Source: [Empedobacter] haloabium
GTDB lineage: Bacteria > Pseudomonadota > Gammaproteobacteria > Burkholderiales > Burkholderiaceae_D
Reading direction: 5' to 3'
Assembly (NCBI GenBank): GCA_008011715.2
Contig: CP136508.1
Coordinates: 2,356,001 to 2,420,000 of the forward strand
Length of the DNA: 64,000 bases
Position 1 is the first letter of the stretch, and each line of letters begins with the position of its first letter. The notes under the pieces are model-generated. The model saw only the letters and a program-made list of their open reading frames with translations, was not told the origin of the DNA and did not search any database. This document shows positions 51,832 through 60,252 of this stretch, piece by piece. The translations under genes and the position numbers were made by a program.

Positions 51832-54780
51832 TCAGTCGGCCCGGCATTGGGCCGCGACCAGCGCCACCGTGGCGATCAGTTCGGCAGGCTCGACCGGTTT
51901 CGTGATGTGGTCCTGAAATCCGGCTTCCAGGGCGCGCAGGCGGTCTTCGGACTGGGCGAACGCGGTCAGGGCAATCGCCGGCACGTCGCCGCCGGCGGCG
52001 GGGCCCAGCGCGCGCACGCGTTCGAGCAGCTCGAAGCCGTCCATGTCCGGCATGCCGATATCGCTCAGCAGCAGTTGGGCCCGTATGCGCGGCAGCAGGG
52101 CCAGCGCTTCGGCCGCCGTCTCGGCTGTCGTGACTTCGGCATTGCGATCGGCCAGCACCCGCTTGATCAGCTCGCGGCCGTCCGCCTCGTCGTCCACCAC
52201 CAGCACGCGTAACCCGCGCAGGTCGGCCGGCTCGCCGTCGCGGCCGCGGGCGGTGCTGGCCGCGCTGGCGGGGCGGGCTGGCCGCTCGCCCAGCGGCAGC
52301 TTGCCGGCCAGCGGCAGGCGCACCGTGAACGCGGCGCCATGGCCCTCGCCGGCGCTGGCCGCGGCCACCGTGCCACCGTGCTGCTCGACCAGGTGCTTGA
52401 CGATCGACAGCCCAAGACCCAGGCCGCCATGGCGGCGCGTGGTGGAGGCGTCGGCCTGGCGGAAACGGTCGAACACGTGGCCCAGGAATTCGGCACCGAT
52501 GCCAATGCCGGTATCGGCGACGCCGATCTCGGCCTGGCCGTCGCGCTCGCGGATCGTCACGCGCACGCGGCCGTCCGGCGGAGTGAACTTGATGGCGTTC
52601 GACAGCAGGTTCCAGACGACCTGCTGCAGCCGGCCCGGGTCGGCCGCGATCGGCGCGCACGACGCGAAGTCGCGCTCGATGACGATGTTCTTGGTGCCCG
52701 CGGCCGGGCGCACCGCCTCGATCGCCGCGTCCACGATGGTGGCGGGCAGCACGCCCTGCAATTCCAGCAGCACCTGGCCGGACATGATGCGGCTCATGTC
52801 CAGCAGGTCTTCGATCAGCTGGGCCTGGGCGCGGGCATTGCGCTCGATCGTCTGCAGGCCCTTGTGCAGGTCGGCCTCGCCGCGGCTGCCGCGCCGCAGC
52901 ACCTGCGACCAGCCGAGGATGGCGTTGAGCGGGGTGCGCAGCTCGTGCGACAGGGTGGCTAGGAACTCGTCTTTCATCTGGCTGCTGCGCTCGGCCTCGG
53001 CACGGGCGCTGCGTTCGCGGTCGAGCAGGGCGATACGTTCCTCGGCGGCCCGGCGTGCCGCTTCGTTCAGGCGCGCATTGTCGATGGCCACGCCGGCCTG
53101 GGCGGCGATGCCGCCGATGATGCGTTCCGAGCGCTCGCTGAACATGCCCGGCTCCGGATGGCCGAACAGCAGCGTGCCGACGACGTCGCCCGTGCGCGAC
53201 GTGACCGGCGCGGCCAGCAGGCTGCGCAGGTGACGCCCCAGTGCGGGATCCAGTTGCGCCGCGCAGTCGGGCTGGTACAGCAGGTCGTCGCAGCGCACGA
53301 TGCCGCCGGCGGCGCTGCCGCCCTGTTCCAGCAGGCCGTGACCGGACACCAGCGCCGCGCCTGGCGCGGCCAGGTCGCCATAGTCCGCCGGCGGCCGGCC
53401 GGACAGCGTGCACAGCTCCAGCGCGCTGCCGCCGCTGTGGTAGAAGAACGCGCCGAAGCGGGCGCCGACGATGCGCGTGGCCGCGTCCGTGACTTCCTGC
53501 AACAGCGGCTGCAGGTCGCGGTGGCGCGCCAGCGCATTGCCGGTGCTGTTGAGCATCTCCAGGATATTGGTCTCGTCGCGCAATGCTTCCTGGGCGCGCT
53601 TGACCTGGTCGACATCGGTGCTGGTGCCGAACCAGCGCAGCATCTGGCCGGAGGCGTCGCGTACCGGGTTGGCGCGCGTCAGGAACCAGCGGTACTGTCC
53701 ATCGGCGCCGCGGATCGGCACTTCCATTTCGAAAGGCTCGCCCGATTCCAGCGATGCGCGCCAGTGCGCGATCATCGGTTCCACGCAATCCGGTGCATAT
53801 ACCTGCGACCAGCCGTCGCCTTCCAGCTCGCCGGGCGGCAGGCCGGTGTAGTCGTGCCAGCGGCGGTTGTACCAGACGATGCGGCCGTCGTGATGCGCGA
53901 TCCAGGCCAGCTGCGGAATCGAGTCGGCCAGCGCGCGCAATTGCTTCTCGCTGTGGCGCAGCGTGTCCTCGGCGGCCTTGCGTTCGCTGATGTCCTGCAC
54001 CATGCCGGTCATGCCGACCAGGCGGCCGGCGTCATCGTAGAAGCCATGCCCGGCCACGGACAGCCATGCACTGCCGCCGTTACGGACGATGCGGCATTCC
54101 ACGCTGAAGTCGCTGCGCGCCGTGAACGCGCGCATGAACGCGGCCTGGGCATCGGCGCGGTCGGCCGCGACGATGCGCTCCTGCAGCGCGCTCCAGGTGG
54201 TCGCTTCCCCGGGCGGCAGGTCGAAAATGGCGGCCGCGCGCGGGCCACAGGTGACGACGTCGTTGGCGGCCGTCCAGGTCCAGTCGCCCAGCTTGCCGGC
54301 GGCCAGCGCGACCTGCAGGCGGTTGCTGTTCTCGCGCAGCGCCCGTTCGTGCTGCTTGCGCTGGTGGATGTCGTGCAGCATGCAAGTGATGCCGTCCTCG
54401 AACGGGAAGGCGCGCACTTCCAGCCAGCGCTGGCGCGCACCGTGGAACAGTTCGAAGCTGACGGCCTGGCGCCGCTCCTGCGCATGGCGCAGCTGCGTTT
54501 CCAGCAGCGTGCCGGCCAGCTGCGGGAAGGCCTGCCACAGCACCTGGCCCACGGCGTTCGCCACTTCTTGCGCCGGTCCGCGCAGCAGGTCGTCGGCCGG
54601 GCGATTCAGGTACGTGACGCGGCAGCCGCGGTCCAGCACCACCAGGCCGTCGCTGACGCCCCCCAGCGCCGCGACCAGCTGCCCGGGCGACAGGCGCGCG
54701 CGCTCCTGTGCTTCCTGCACGGCGCGGGGCTGGTCTGCTTGGGAACTTGGGCTGTCACCTGGCCCGGTTGGGAACATCAT
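51832..54780 (-). CDS. large hybrid kinase (PAS x3, GAF, HisKA, HATPase, REC)
   Basis: A 982-residue soluble kinase. Three PAS domains (about 40-145 with LVVLDRGCRVTYLN, 150-275 with LGDWTWTAANDVV, 280-400 with IAWIAHHDGR-like WYNRRWHDYTG), a GAF domain (about 415-580), HisKA with LSHELRTPLNAILG, HATPase (NLLSNAIKFTP, DTGIGI, GGLGLGLSIV) and a C-terminal REC (VVDDEAD, SDIGMPDMDG, ITKPVEP). It integrates several cytoplasmic or ligand signals. It starts at the first of two adjacent ATGs. A tandem decamer repeat lies in its upstream region. The 250-base gap at its 3' side (51580-51831) is AT-rich and holds no supported gene. Confidence 0.9.
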   Translation of the reverse strand: MMFPTGPGDSPSSQADQPRAVQEAQERARLSPGQLVAALGGVSDGLVVLDRGCRVTYLNRPADDLLRGPAQEVANAVGQVLWQAFPQLAGTLLETQLRHAQERRQAVSFELFHGARQRWLEVRAFPFEDGITCMLHDIHQRKQHERALRENSNRLQVALAAGKLGDWTWTAANDVVTCGPRAAAIFDLPPGEATTWSALQERIVAADRADAQAAFMRAFTARSDFSVECRIVRNGGSAWLSVAGHGFYDDAGRLVGMTGMVQDISERKAAEDTLRHSEKQLRALADSIPQLAWIAHHDGRIVWYNRRWHDYTGLPPGELEGDGWSQVYAPDCVEPMIAHWRASLESGEPFEMEVPIRGADGQYRWFLTRANPVRDASGQMLRWFGTSTDVDQVKRAQEALRDETNILEMLNSTGNALARHRDLQPLLQEVTDAATRIVGARFGAFFYHSGGSALELCTLSGRPPADYGDLAAPGAALVSGHGLLEQGGSAAGGIVRCDDLLYQPDCAAQLDPALGRHLRSLLAAPVTSRTGDVVGTLLFGHPEPGMFSERSERIIGGIAAQAGVAIDNARLNEAARRAAEERIALLDRERSARAEAERSSQMKDEFLATLSHELRTPLNAILGWSQVLRRGSRGEADLHKGLQTIERNARAQAQLIEDLLDMSRIMSGQVLLELQGVLPATIVDAAIEAVRPAAGTKNIVIERDFASCAPIAADPGRLQQVVWNLLSNAIKFTPPDGRVRVTIRERDGQAEIGVADTGIGIGAEFLGHVFDRFRQADASTTRRHGGLGLGLSIVKHLVEQHGGTVAAASAGEGHGAAFTVRLPLAGKLPLGERPARPASAASTARGRDGEPADLRGLRVLVVDDEADGRELIKRVLADRNAEVTTAETAAEALALLPRIRAQLLLSDIGMPDMDGFELLERVRALGPAAGGDVPAIALTAFAQSEDRLRALEAGFQDHITKPVEPAELIATVALVAAQCRAD

Positions 54781-54806
54781 CGATTGGTCGCAGCGGTTAA
54801 AAGAAT

Positions 54807-54846
54807 AGGCGAGAACAGGCGAGAACAGGGGAGAACAGGCGAGAGC
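54807..54846. repeat. four 10-bp tandem repeats upstream of the hybrid kinase
   Basis: The unit GAGAACAGGC is repeated nearly four times (GGCGAGAACA, GGCGAGAACA, GGGGAGAACA, GGCGAGAGCG), starting 27 bases before the kinase ATG. A period of exactly 10 bp equals one helical turn, so the repeats face one side of the DNA, as regulator-binding arrays do. It may also be a slippage-prone microsatellite in the leader. Confidence 0.7.
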
Positions 54847-54955
54847 GCCTGCAAGAGCGCGGGCACCGCCAGCGTGCTGCGATTGTAGCGTCAGGCAGCA
54901 CGCTGCGCACGCACTGTTGACGAATTGCCAGCGCCTGGCCGGCCGGGCTGGCGGG

Positions 54956-55783
54956 TCAGGCCGGAATGCGCGCGCCCACCCGTTCCAGGATCGCCTGCAG
55001 TTGCTCGATCTCGTATGGCTTCTGGATCGCCTCGGTCTTGAAGTCGAGCTGCTGCGTCACCGCCGTGCCGTAGCCGGAGGCGAAGATCACCTGCAGGCCG
55101 GGCTGTGCGGCCACGGCGCGGCGCGCCAGTTCGATGCCGGAGATGCCGGGCAGGCTGACGTCGGAAAACAATACTTCGATATCGCCGCGCCGCAGCCGTT
55201 CCAGCGCCGCCTCGCCGCTGGCCACGGCGTCCACCTCATGGCCGAACGCGCGCAGCATTTCGCATACCAGGTATTGCGCGTCCAGGTTGTCTTCCACGAC
55301 CAGCATGCGCAGCATGCGGGCGGCCGCCGGGGCGCCGGTCGCGGCCGGTGGCGCCAGCGTGCACAGGATGCCCTGCACGACGCGCTCCGCGTCGCGCAGC
55401 GGCGTATAGGTGAGGTCGAAACGCTGTTCGCTGATGCCGTCGTGGCGCCACAGGCGCAGCGTGGCGCCGGGGAAGGCGAGGGTGCGGCCGGCCCAGCAGC
55501 CCTCGATGGCGGCGGGGTTCCAGCTCCAGGCCGACGGCTGCATGGCCGGCACGCGGCCGCCGGGTGCCGGCTGCTGCGCCGGTCCCACCAGGTCGACGTA
55601 GGCATCGTTATACAGCATCACCTGCTGCCGGCCCCACATGACGAGCATCGGCAGCGGCACGCTGAGGATGATGTCCATGGTCAGGCGCAGCGCAGGCGGC
55701 CAGGTGTCCGGGTGGCCGATGGTCGCACGTGACCAGTCGTGTTCGGCCAGCGCGGCCAGGCTGTTGCAGGCTTGTGCAGTCAT
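54956..55783 (-). CDS. PAS-REC signalling protein
   Basis: A 275-residue soluble protein with an N-terminal PAS-type domain (DWSRATIGHPDTWPPALRLT, LPMLVMWGRQQVMLYNDAY) of the kind usually found at the start of hybrid kinases, followed by a receiver with LVVEDNLDAQYL, SDVSLPGISG and Lys in IQKPYE. No kinase or output domain follows, so it is either a truncated kinase or an independent phosphate sink or adapter. The start is uncertain: the ATG at 55783 has a GGAG 12 bases upstream. Confidence 0.75.
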   Translation of the reverse strand: MTAQACNSLAALAEHDWSRATIGHPDTWPPALRLTMDIILSVPLPMLVMWGRQQVMLYNDAYVDLVGPAQQPAPGGRVPAMQPSAWSWNPAAIEGCWAGRTLAFPGATLRLWRHDGISEQRFDLTYTPLRDAERVVQGILCTLAPPAATGAPAAARMLRMLVVEDNLDAQYLVCEMLRAFGHEVDAVASGEAALERLRRGDIEVLFSDVSLPGISGIELARRAVAAQPGLQVIFASGYGTAVTQQLDFKTEAIQKPYEIEQLQAILERVGARIPA

Positions 55784-55918
55784 CGCGTCGGCCAACTCCG
55801 TGTCGGGCGTAATAGTATTAAGCTGAAAGCAAACGTGGTTTATCGTACACCAACGGGGCACGGCGCGGCGATGGAAATGCCCTCGGAGCGGGGCATGCAT
55901 CGCCCATGCATTTTGCTC

Positions 55919-55947
55919 TGGACAATGGAGCGGGGCCGCCCTATAAT
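55919..55947 (+). promoter_or_regulatory. strong sigma-70 promoter, distal, of the tRNA-Arg operon
   Basis: TGGACA (55919-55924), a 17-base spacer and a perfect TATAAT (55942-55947) lie 171 bases before the first tRNA. A small stem (TTCGCA/TGCGAA at 55957-55976) follows, perhaps part of the processed leader. The intervening 334-base gap (55784-56117) has no supported gene. Confidence 0.65.
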
Positions 55948-56070
55948 CTTGCTCCTTTCGCAGCAAACGTTGCGAAGGACAGGCGGGAAAGCGGCAGTAG
56001 GCTTTTCGGTTCTGGAAACGTCGGGTTGGCGGCGCAAGCGGCAAACGAGACGATGGATAAAAAATCCAGC

Positions 56071-56099
56071 TTTCCAAACCGTAATAAATACTGTAAAAT
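56071..56099 (+). promoter_or_regulatory. proximal promoter of the tRNA-Arg operon
   Basis: TTTCCA (56071-56076), 17 bases, TAAAAT (56094-56099) lie 18 bases before the first tRNA, an ideal position for a tRNA promoter. Confidence 0.65.
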
Positions 56100-56117
56100 G
56101 CCGACTCGCTTGACAAT

Positions 56118-56194
56118 GCGGCTGTAGCTCAGCTGGATAGAGTACTTGGCTACGAACCAAGGGGTCGTGGGTTCGATTCCTGCCAGCCGCACCA
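56118..56194 (+). tRNA. tRNA-Arg(ACG), copy 1
   Basis: A 77-base tRNA with acceptor stem GCGGCTG/CAGCCGC, D-arm AGCTCAGCTGGATAGAGT, anticodon loop CTACGAA (anticodon ACG at 56152-56154), T-loop GTTCGATTCC and encoded CCA. ACG is normally modified to ICG by TadA and reads CGU, CGC and CGA, the main Arg codons here. It is the first of three identical copies. Confidence 0.97.
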
Positions 56195-56293
56195 GAATTC
56201 GTCAGCAGATGGAAGTCTGCCGGCAAGCAGTATCGCAGTAAGCAGCGCGTGTGACGAGGTTTGCCGCCGGGCTGTTATAATTGAGGAAGTTTT

Positions 56294-56370
56294 GCGGCTG
56301 TAGCTCAGCTGGATAGAGTACTTGGCTACGAACCAAGGGGTCGTGGGTTCGATTCCTGCCAGCCGCACCA
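56294..56370 (+). tRNA. tRNA-Arg(ACG), copy 2
   Basis: Identical in all 77 bases to copy 1. The spacer before it (99 bases) carries GCAGATGGAAGTCTG, which recurs in the next spacer, so the unit tRNA plus spacer was duplicated. Confidence 0.97.
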
Positions 56371-56423
56371 GTTGTACCGCGCAGATGGAAGTCTGTGCTT
56401 GAAGTTTGTAAGTGAGAAGTTTT

Positions 56424-56500
56424 GCGGCTGTAGCTCAGCTGGATAGAGTACTTGGCTACGAACCAAGGGGTCGTGGGTTCGATTCCTGCCAGCCGCACCA
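56424..56500 (+). tRNA. tRNA-Arg(ACG), copy 3
   Basis: Identical to copies 1 and 2 and preceded by the same GAAGTTTTGCGGCTG junction as copy 2. A rho-independent terminator follows 10 bases later, ending the operon. Confidence 0.97.
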
Positions 56501-56510
56501 GATGTAAAGG

Positions 56511-56541
56511 AAAGGCCAGATCTTCGGATCTGGCCTTTTTT
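56511..56541 (+). terminator. rho-independent terminator of the tRNA operon
   Basis: Stem AAAGGCCAGATC / GATCTGGCCTTT with a TTCG tetraloop, followed by further Ts (six in all), 10 bases after the third tRNA. Confidence 0.95.
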
Positions 56542-56665
56542 CGTTTGCGTTCCCGCTGCGTTGCGCTCAACGCGGTGATTCATCGCGCCCGCGCGCGCGC
56601 AGGCGGTTGGCAAACGGCGGCAAATGCCCGATGATTTCGAGCATGTCCATGTCACAGGCTCCCGC

Positions 56666-57817
56666 ATGACCATCATCACCTCCATCGAAGACCTGCGCGT
56701 GCTGGCCAAGCGGCGCGTGCCCCGCATGTTCTACGACTACGCCGATTCCGGCTCCTGGACCGAGTCCACCTACCGCGCCAACAGCAGCGACTTCGCCCGC
56801 ATCCAGTTCCGCCAGCGCGTCGCCGTCGACATGAGCAACCGCACGCTGGCCACCACCATGGTCGGCCAGGACGTGACGATGCCGGTGGCGCTGGCGCCGA
56901 CCGGCCTGACCGGCATGCAGCATGCGGACGGCGAGATCCTGGCCGCGCGCGCCGCCGAAAAGGCCGGCGTGCCGTTCACGCTGTCGACCATGAGCATCTG
57001 CTCGATCGAGGACGTGGCCGCGCACACCAGCAAGCCGTTCTGGTTCCAGCTGTACGTGATGAAGGACCGCGATTTCATCAACCGCCTGATCGACCGCGCC
57101 AAGGCCGCCAACTGCTCGGCGCTGGTGCTGACCCTGGACCTGCAGGTGCTGGGCCAGCGCCACAAGGACGTGCGCAACGGCCTGTCGGCGCCGCCGCGCC
57201 TGACCTTGCCGAACCTGGTCAACATGGCCAGCAAGCCGCGCTGGTGCCTGGGCATGCTGGGCACGCGGCGGCGCTACTTCGGCAATATCGTCGGCCACGC
57301 ACCCAAGGTGGCGGACATGTCGTCGTTGTCGTCGTGGACCGCGCAGCAGTTCGACCTGACCCTGTCGTGGCGCGACGTGGAATGGATCAAGCAGCGCTGG
57401 GGCGGCAAGTTGATCATCAAGGGCATCATGGACGCGGAGGACGCCCGCCTGGCCGTGGCCAGCGGGGCCGACGCGCTGATCGTGTCGAACCACGGCGGCC
57501 GCCAGCTCGATGGCGCGCCCTCGTCGATCGCGGCGCTGCCAGCCATCGTCGATGCGGTCGGCGACGCCATCGAGGTGCACTTCGATGGCGGCATCCGTTC
57601 CGGCCAGGACGTCATCAAGGCCGTGGCGCTGGGCGCGCGCGGTGTCTACATCGGCCGCGCCTTCCTGTATGGGCTGGGCGCGATGGGCGAGGCGGGCGTG
57701 ACGCGCTGCCTCGACATCATCCGCAACGAGCTCGATATCACGATGGCCTTCTGCGGCCTGCGCGACGTGCGCGACGTCACGCGCGACATCCTGTTGCCGG
57801 GGACGTTCCCCCGTTAA
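56666..57817 (+). CDS. lldD: FMN-dependent L-lactate dehydrogenase / alpha-hydroxyacid oxidase
   Basis: A 383-residue flavoenzyme of the LldD/glycolate oxidase family. FMN/substrate motifs: YDYADSGSW (Tyr), LAPTGLTGMQHADGE, LVLTLDLQVLGQRHKD, SNHGGRQLDGAPSS (catalytic His and Arg) and VHFDGGIRSGQDV with GRAFLYGLG. L-lactate is the most likely substrate, but mandelate and other alpha-hydroxyacids are possible. The start MTIITSIEDLRVLAKRR is preferred to one 14 codons upstream, which fits no relative. The 3' end overlaps the convergent beta-lactamase by four bases. Confidence 0.88.
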   Translation: MTIITSIEDLRVLAKRRVPRMFYDYADSGSWTESTYRANSSDFARIQFRQRVAVDMSNRTLATTMVGQDVTMPVALAPTGLTGMQHADGEILAARAAEKAGVPFTLSTMSICSIEDVAAHTSKPFWFQLYVMKDRDFINRLIDRAKAANCSALVLTLDLQVLGQRHKDVRNGLSAPPRLTLPNLVNMASKPRWCLGMLGTRRRYFGNIVGHAPKVADMSSLSSWTAQQFDLTLSWRDVEWIKQRWGGKLIIKGIMDAEDARLAVASGADALIVSNHGGRQLDGAPSSIAALPAIVDAVGDAIEVHFDGGIRSGQDVIKAVALGARGVYIGRAFLYGLGAMGEAGVTRCLDIIRNELDITMAFCGLRDVRDVTRDILLPGTFPR

Positions 57818-58710
57818 TCCGCGCGTGCCAGGCGCGCCGGCGCCAGCTCGCGCAGGGCGACGCTCGTGGCCTCGGCCACGCTCTCGCTGCGCGCCTCGGC
57901 CTGCTCGGTCGCCCCATGCGTGAATACCACCAGCACGATCGGCGCGCGCTGCGGCAGGTAGATCACGCCCATGTCGTTGGCGACGCCGTAGCTGCCGCTG
58001 GTGCCGGTCTTGTCGGCCACGACCGCGCCTTTCGGCACGCCGGCGCGGATGCGCGTGGCGCCGGTCGTGTTCCCCACCATCCAGTCCTTCAGCTGTTGCC
58101 GCTGCGCCGGCGGCAGGCCGTCGCCGACCAGCAGTTTTTGCAGGGTGCGCGCCATCGCCAGCGGCGTGGTCGTGTCGCGCTCGTCGCCCGGGATGGCGGA
58201 GTTCAGCTCCGTTTCCCAGCGGTCGAGGCGGAAGGTCGTGTCGCCCAGGGTGCGCGCATAGGCCGTGATGGCGGCCGGTCCGCCCAGCTCGCGCATCAGG
58301 ATGTTGGCGGCCGCGTTGTCGCTGTACTGGATCGTGGCGGCGCACAGTTCGGCGGCCGTCATGCCGGCTTCCACGTGCTTTTCGCTCACCGGCGAATGCG
58401 GCTTGATGTCGGCCTGGGTGTAGCGCAGGCGCTTGCCCAGGAAGCCGGGTTCGGTCGCGCTGCGCGCCAGCACGGCCGCCGCGACGATGGTCTTGAAGGT
58501 GCTGCAGAAGGGGAAGCGCTCGTCCTGGCGGTTGCCGATGACCTTGCCGCTGGCGGTGTCGATGGCGGCCACGCCGACCCGCCCCTTGAACTTGCGTTCC
58601 AATGCGGCGAAAGCGGATGGGGCGGCCGGTGGCTTGGCCAGCGACAGGCTCGGCAGCAACGGCAGGGCGGCGGCGGCAAGCAGGAGCCGGCGGTGGCGGG
58701 ACAGGGTCAT
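57814..58710 (-). CDS. class A beta-lactamase
   Basis: A 298-residue exported penicillinase-type enzyme. Numbering coincides with Ambler: S70-T-F-K73, S130-D-N132, E166-T-E-L-N170, K234-T-G236. C69 is present but position 238 is Ser, so the C69-C238 disulfide of KPC/SME-type carbapenemases cannot form. R220 and T237, also found in KPC, are present. The signal peptide is about 25 residues. No ampR-like regulator is adjacent. It is most likely a chromosomal enzyme of environmental type; the spectrum must be measured. Confidence 0.93.
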   Translation of the reverse strand: MTLSRHRRLLLAAAALPLLPSLSLAKPPAAPSAFAALERKFKGRVGVAAIDTASGKVIGNRQDERFPFCSTFKTIVAAAVLARSATEPGFLGKRLRYTQADIKPHSPVSEKHVEAGMTAAELCAATIQYSDNAAANILMRELGGPAAITAYARTLGDTTFRLDRWETELNSAIPGDERDTTTPLAMARTLQKLLVGDGLPPAQRQQLKDWMVGNTTGATRIRAGVPKGAVVADKTGTSGSYGVANDMGVIYLPQRAPIVLVVFTHGATEQAEARSESVAEATSVALRELAPARLARAD

Positions 58711-58895
58711 GGCGGTTGGGCGGTAGTGGCTGGAGCCCCGTATTCTAGACGGTGTAGCCGATATTGCAACGCTCGCGCTGTGGCACGCGGGCAGCCATTT
58801 TTGGCCGCCCGCGTCGCCCGCGCCAGCGCGACGGTGTAAGCTGGCGGAGAGACGCGGCGACCCGTCCGCCGCCCACCGACGTGGGGAGAAGCGCG

Positions 58896-60242
58896 ATGCC
58901 GGCCATCTTCTTGCATGCGTGTTGCTGTCTGCTGCTGGCCCTGCTCGGCGCCTGCGGCGACGGCAGGAGCACGTCCGCTACGGGCGCGGATGCCGACTTC
59001 GAACCGGCGCGCGCGGGCCCGGCCGCCAGCACGCTGGTCGTGTTCGTGCACGGCGTGCTGGGCGACGCCGTCACCACGTTCGGTGCCGACCGCGAGCACA
59101 ACTGGCCCGTGCTGCTGGCCAGCGATCCCGCCTTCGCCGGGCAGCTCGCCGTGCTGAGCCTGGGCTACCGGTCGGCGCCGCTGGCAGGCGGCAGCAACGT
59201 CAACGAGATCGCCAACCGGCTGCTGGTGCGCTTGCGCGACAAGGACGTGTTCCGGCGCTACCGCCATGTGGTGTTCGTCGCTCACAGCATGGGTGGCCTC
59301 GTCGTCAAACGCATGCTGGTGCAACTGCAGGCCGACGGACCGGCCGAGCTGGGTGCCGTCGCGGCCGTGTTCTTCATCGCCACGCCGGCCGGCGGCGCGG
59401 ACCTGGCGGACGTCAGCGCGTGGGTCAGCGGCAATCCCCAGTTCCGTGACATGCGCGGTATCGATGCCAACACGCTGCTGCAGGCCTACGAGGACGACTG
59501 GCAGGCGCTGTTGCGCGCGCGCCCGTCGCAGCGCCCTTATCCCCGGGCATTCTGCGTCTACGAAACGCGCGCGACGGGACCGTTTCACGTGGTCCCGCGC
59601 AGCAGGACGCAGGCCGGTTGCGACGAGCGGCCCAACGCATTCGAGGCGGACCATCTGGGTATCGTCAAGCCGGTCCGGCGTGACGGCGTGTACGAATACG
59701 TGGGCGCGCGCATTCGCCGCGTGCTTGCGGGCGACTACCTGGCATTGCAGATCCATGCGCAGCTGACCGCTGCCGACGACACGGTGCTGCCGCCGGACCT
59801 CACGCTGCGCTCTGGCCAGCAGTTCGCCTTGCGGCTGCACGCCAGCAAGCCGGCATGGTTTCTGGTTCTTGCCGGCGACAGCGCGGGCAAGCTGGTGCGG
59901 TTGTATCCCAGCGCGCTGGGTGGGCAGCAGGAGGTACCGGCGGCGCAGCTGCGCATCCCCGCCTCGGCCAAGGAAATGCTGCAGCTGGATCATGCCGTCG
60001 GCGTCGAGACGATCTACGTGTTCGCCTCCAGCGCGAGCCGGCTCGACCTGCCGCAGGCAACGGCGGAGCTGGCGCGGCCGCGTCCCGGCGGTACCGCGTG
60101 GCTGTCGGACGAACTGCGCAAGCGTGGCCTGGACATCGCACCCAAGCGTGCCGCGCCCGCTGGCGCGCCACGCCAGGTATCCTTCGACGCCGCCAGCATC
60201 GGCGCGCAGGCGGTACTGCGCGTCAGCATCGGTCACATCTGA
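58896..60242 (+). CDS. lipoprotein serine hydrolase with DUF4384-like C-domain
   Basis: A 448-residue lipoprotein: the signal ends in the lipobox LLGAC (Cys acylated). The middle is an alpha/beta hydrolase with VVFVHGVLGD and nucleophile S131 in AHSMGGLVV, resembling PGAP1/lipase-type lid proteins. The C-terminal region (about 310-400: FALRLHASKPAWFLVLAGDS, LVRLYPSALGG) resembles DUF4384, a domain often found next to caspase-like peptidases. It precedes the CHAT protein by 10 bases, so the two are one operon. The substrate is unknown. Confidence 0.8.
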   Translation: MPAIFLHACCCLLLALLGACGDGRSTSATGADADFEPARAGPAASTLVVFVHGVLGDAVTTFGADREHNWPVLLASDPAFAGQLAVLSLGYRSAPLAGGSNVNEIANRLLVRLRDKDVFRRYRHVVFVAHSMGGLVVKRMLVQLQADGPAELGAVAAVFFIATPAGGADLADVSAWVSGNPQFRDMRGIDANTLLQAYEDDWQALLRARPSQRPYPRAFCVYETRATGPFHVVPRSRTQAGCDERPNAFEADHLGIVKPVRRDGVYEYVGARIRRVLAGDYLALQIHAQLTAADDTVLPPDLTLRSGQQFALRLHASKPAWFLVLAGDSAGKLVRLYPSALGGQQEVPAAQLRIPASAKEMLQLDHAVGVETIYVFASSASRLDLPQATAELARPRPGGTAWLSDELRKRGLDIAPKRAAPAGAPRQVSFDAASIGAQAVLRVSIGHI

Positions 60243-60252
60243 AGGACGGGAC

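Noticed and set aside
56118..56500. Regularly spaced identical 77-base repeats that could suggest a CRISPR-like array
   Set aside because: They fold as tRNA-Arg with encoded CCA, and only three copies exist.
57814..58710. Calling the beta-lactamase a carbapenemase
   Set aside because: Ser at position 238 rules out the typical C69-C238 disulfide and R220/T237 occur in non-carbapenemases too.
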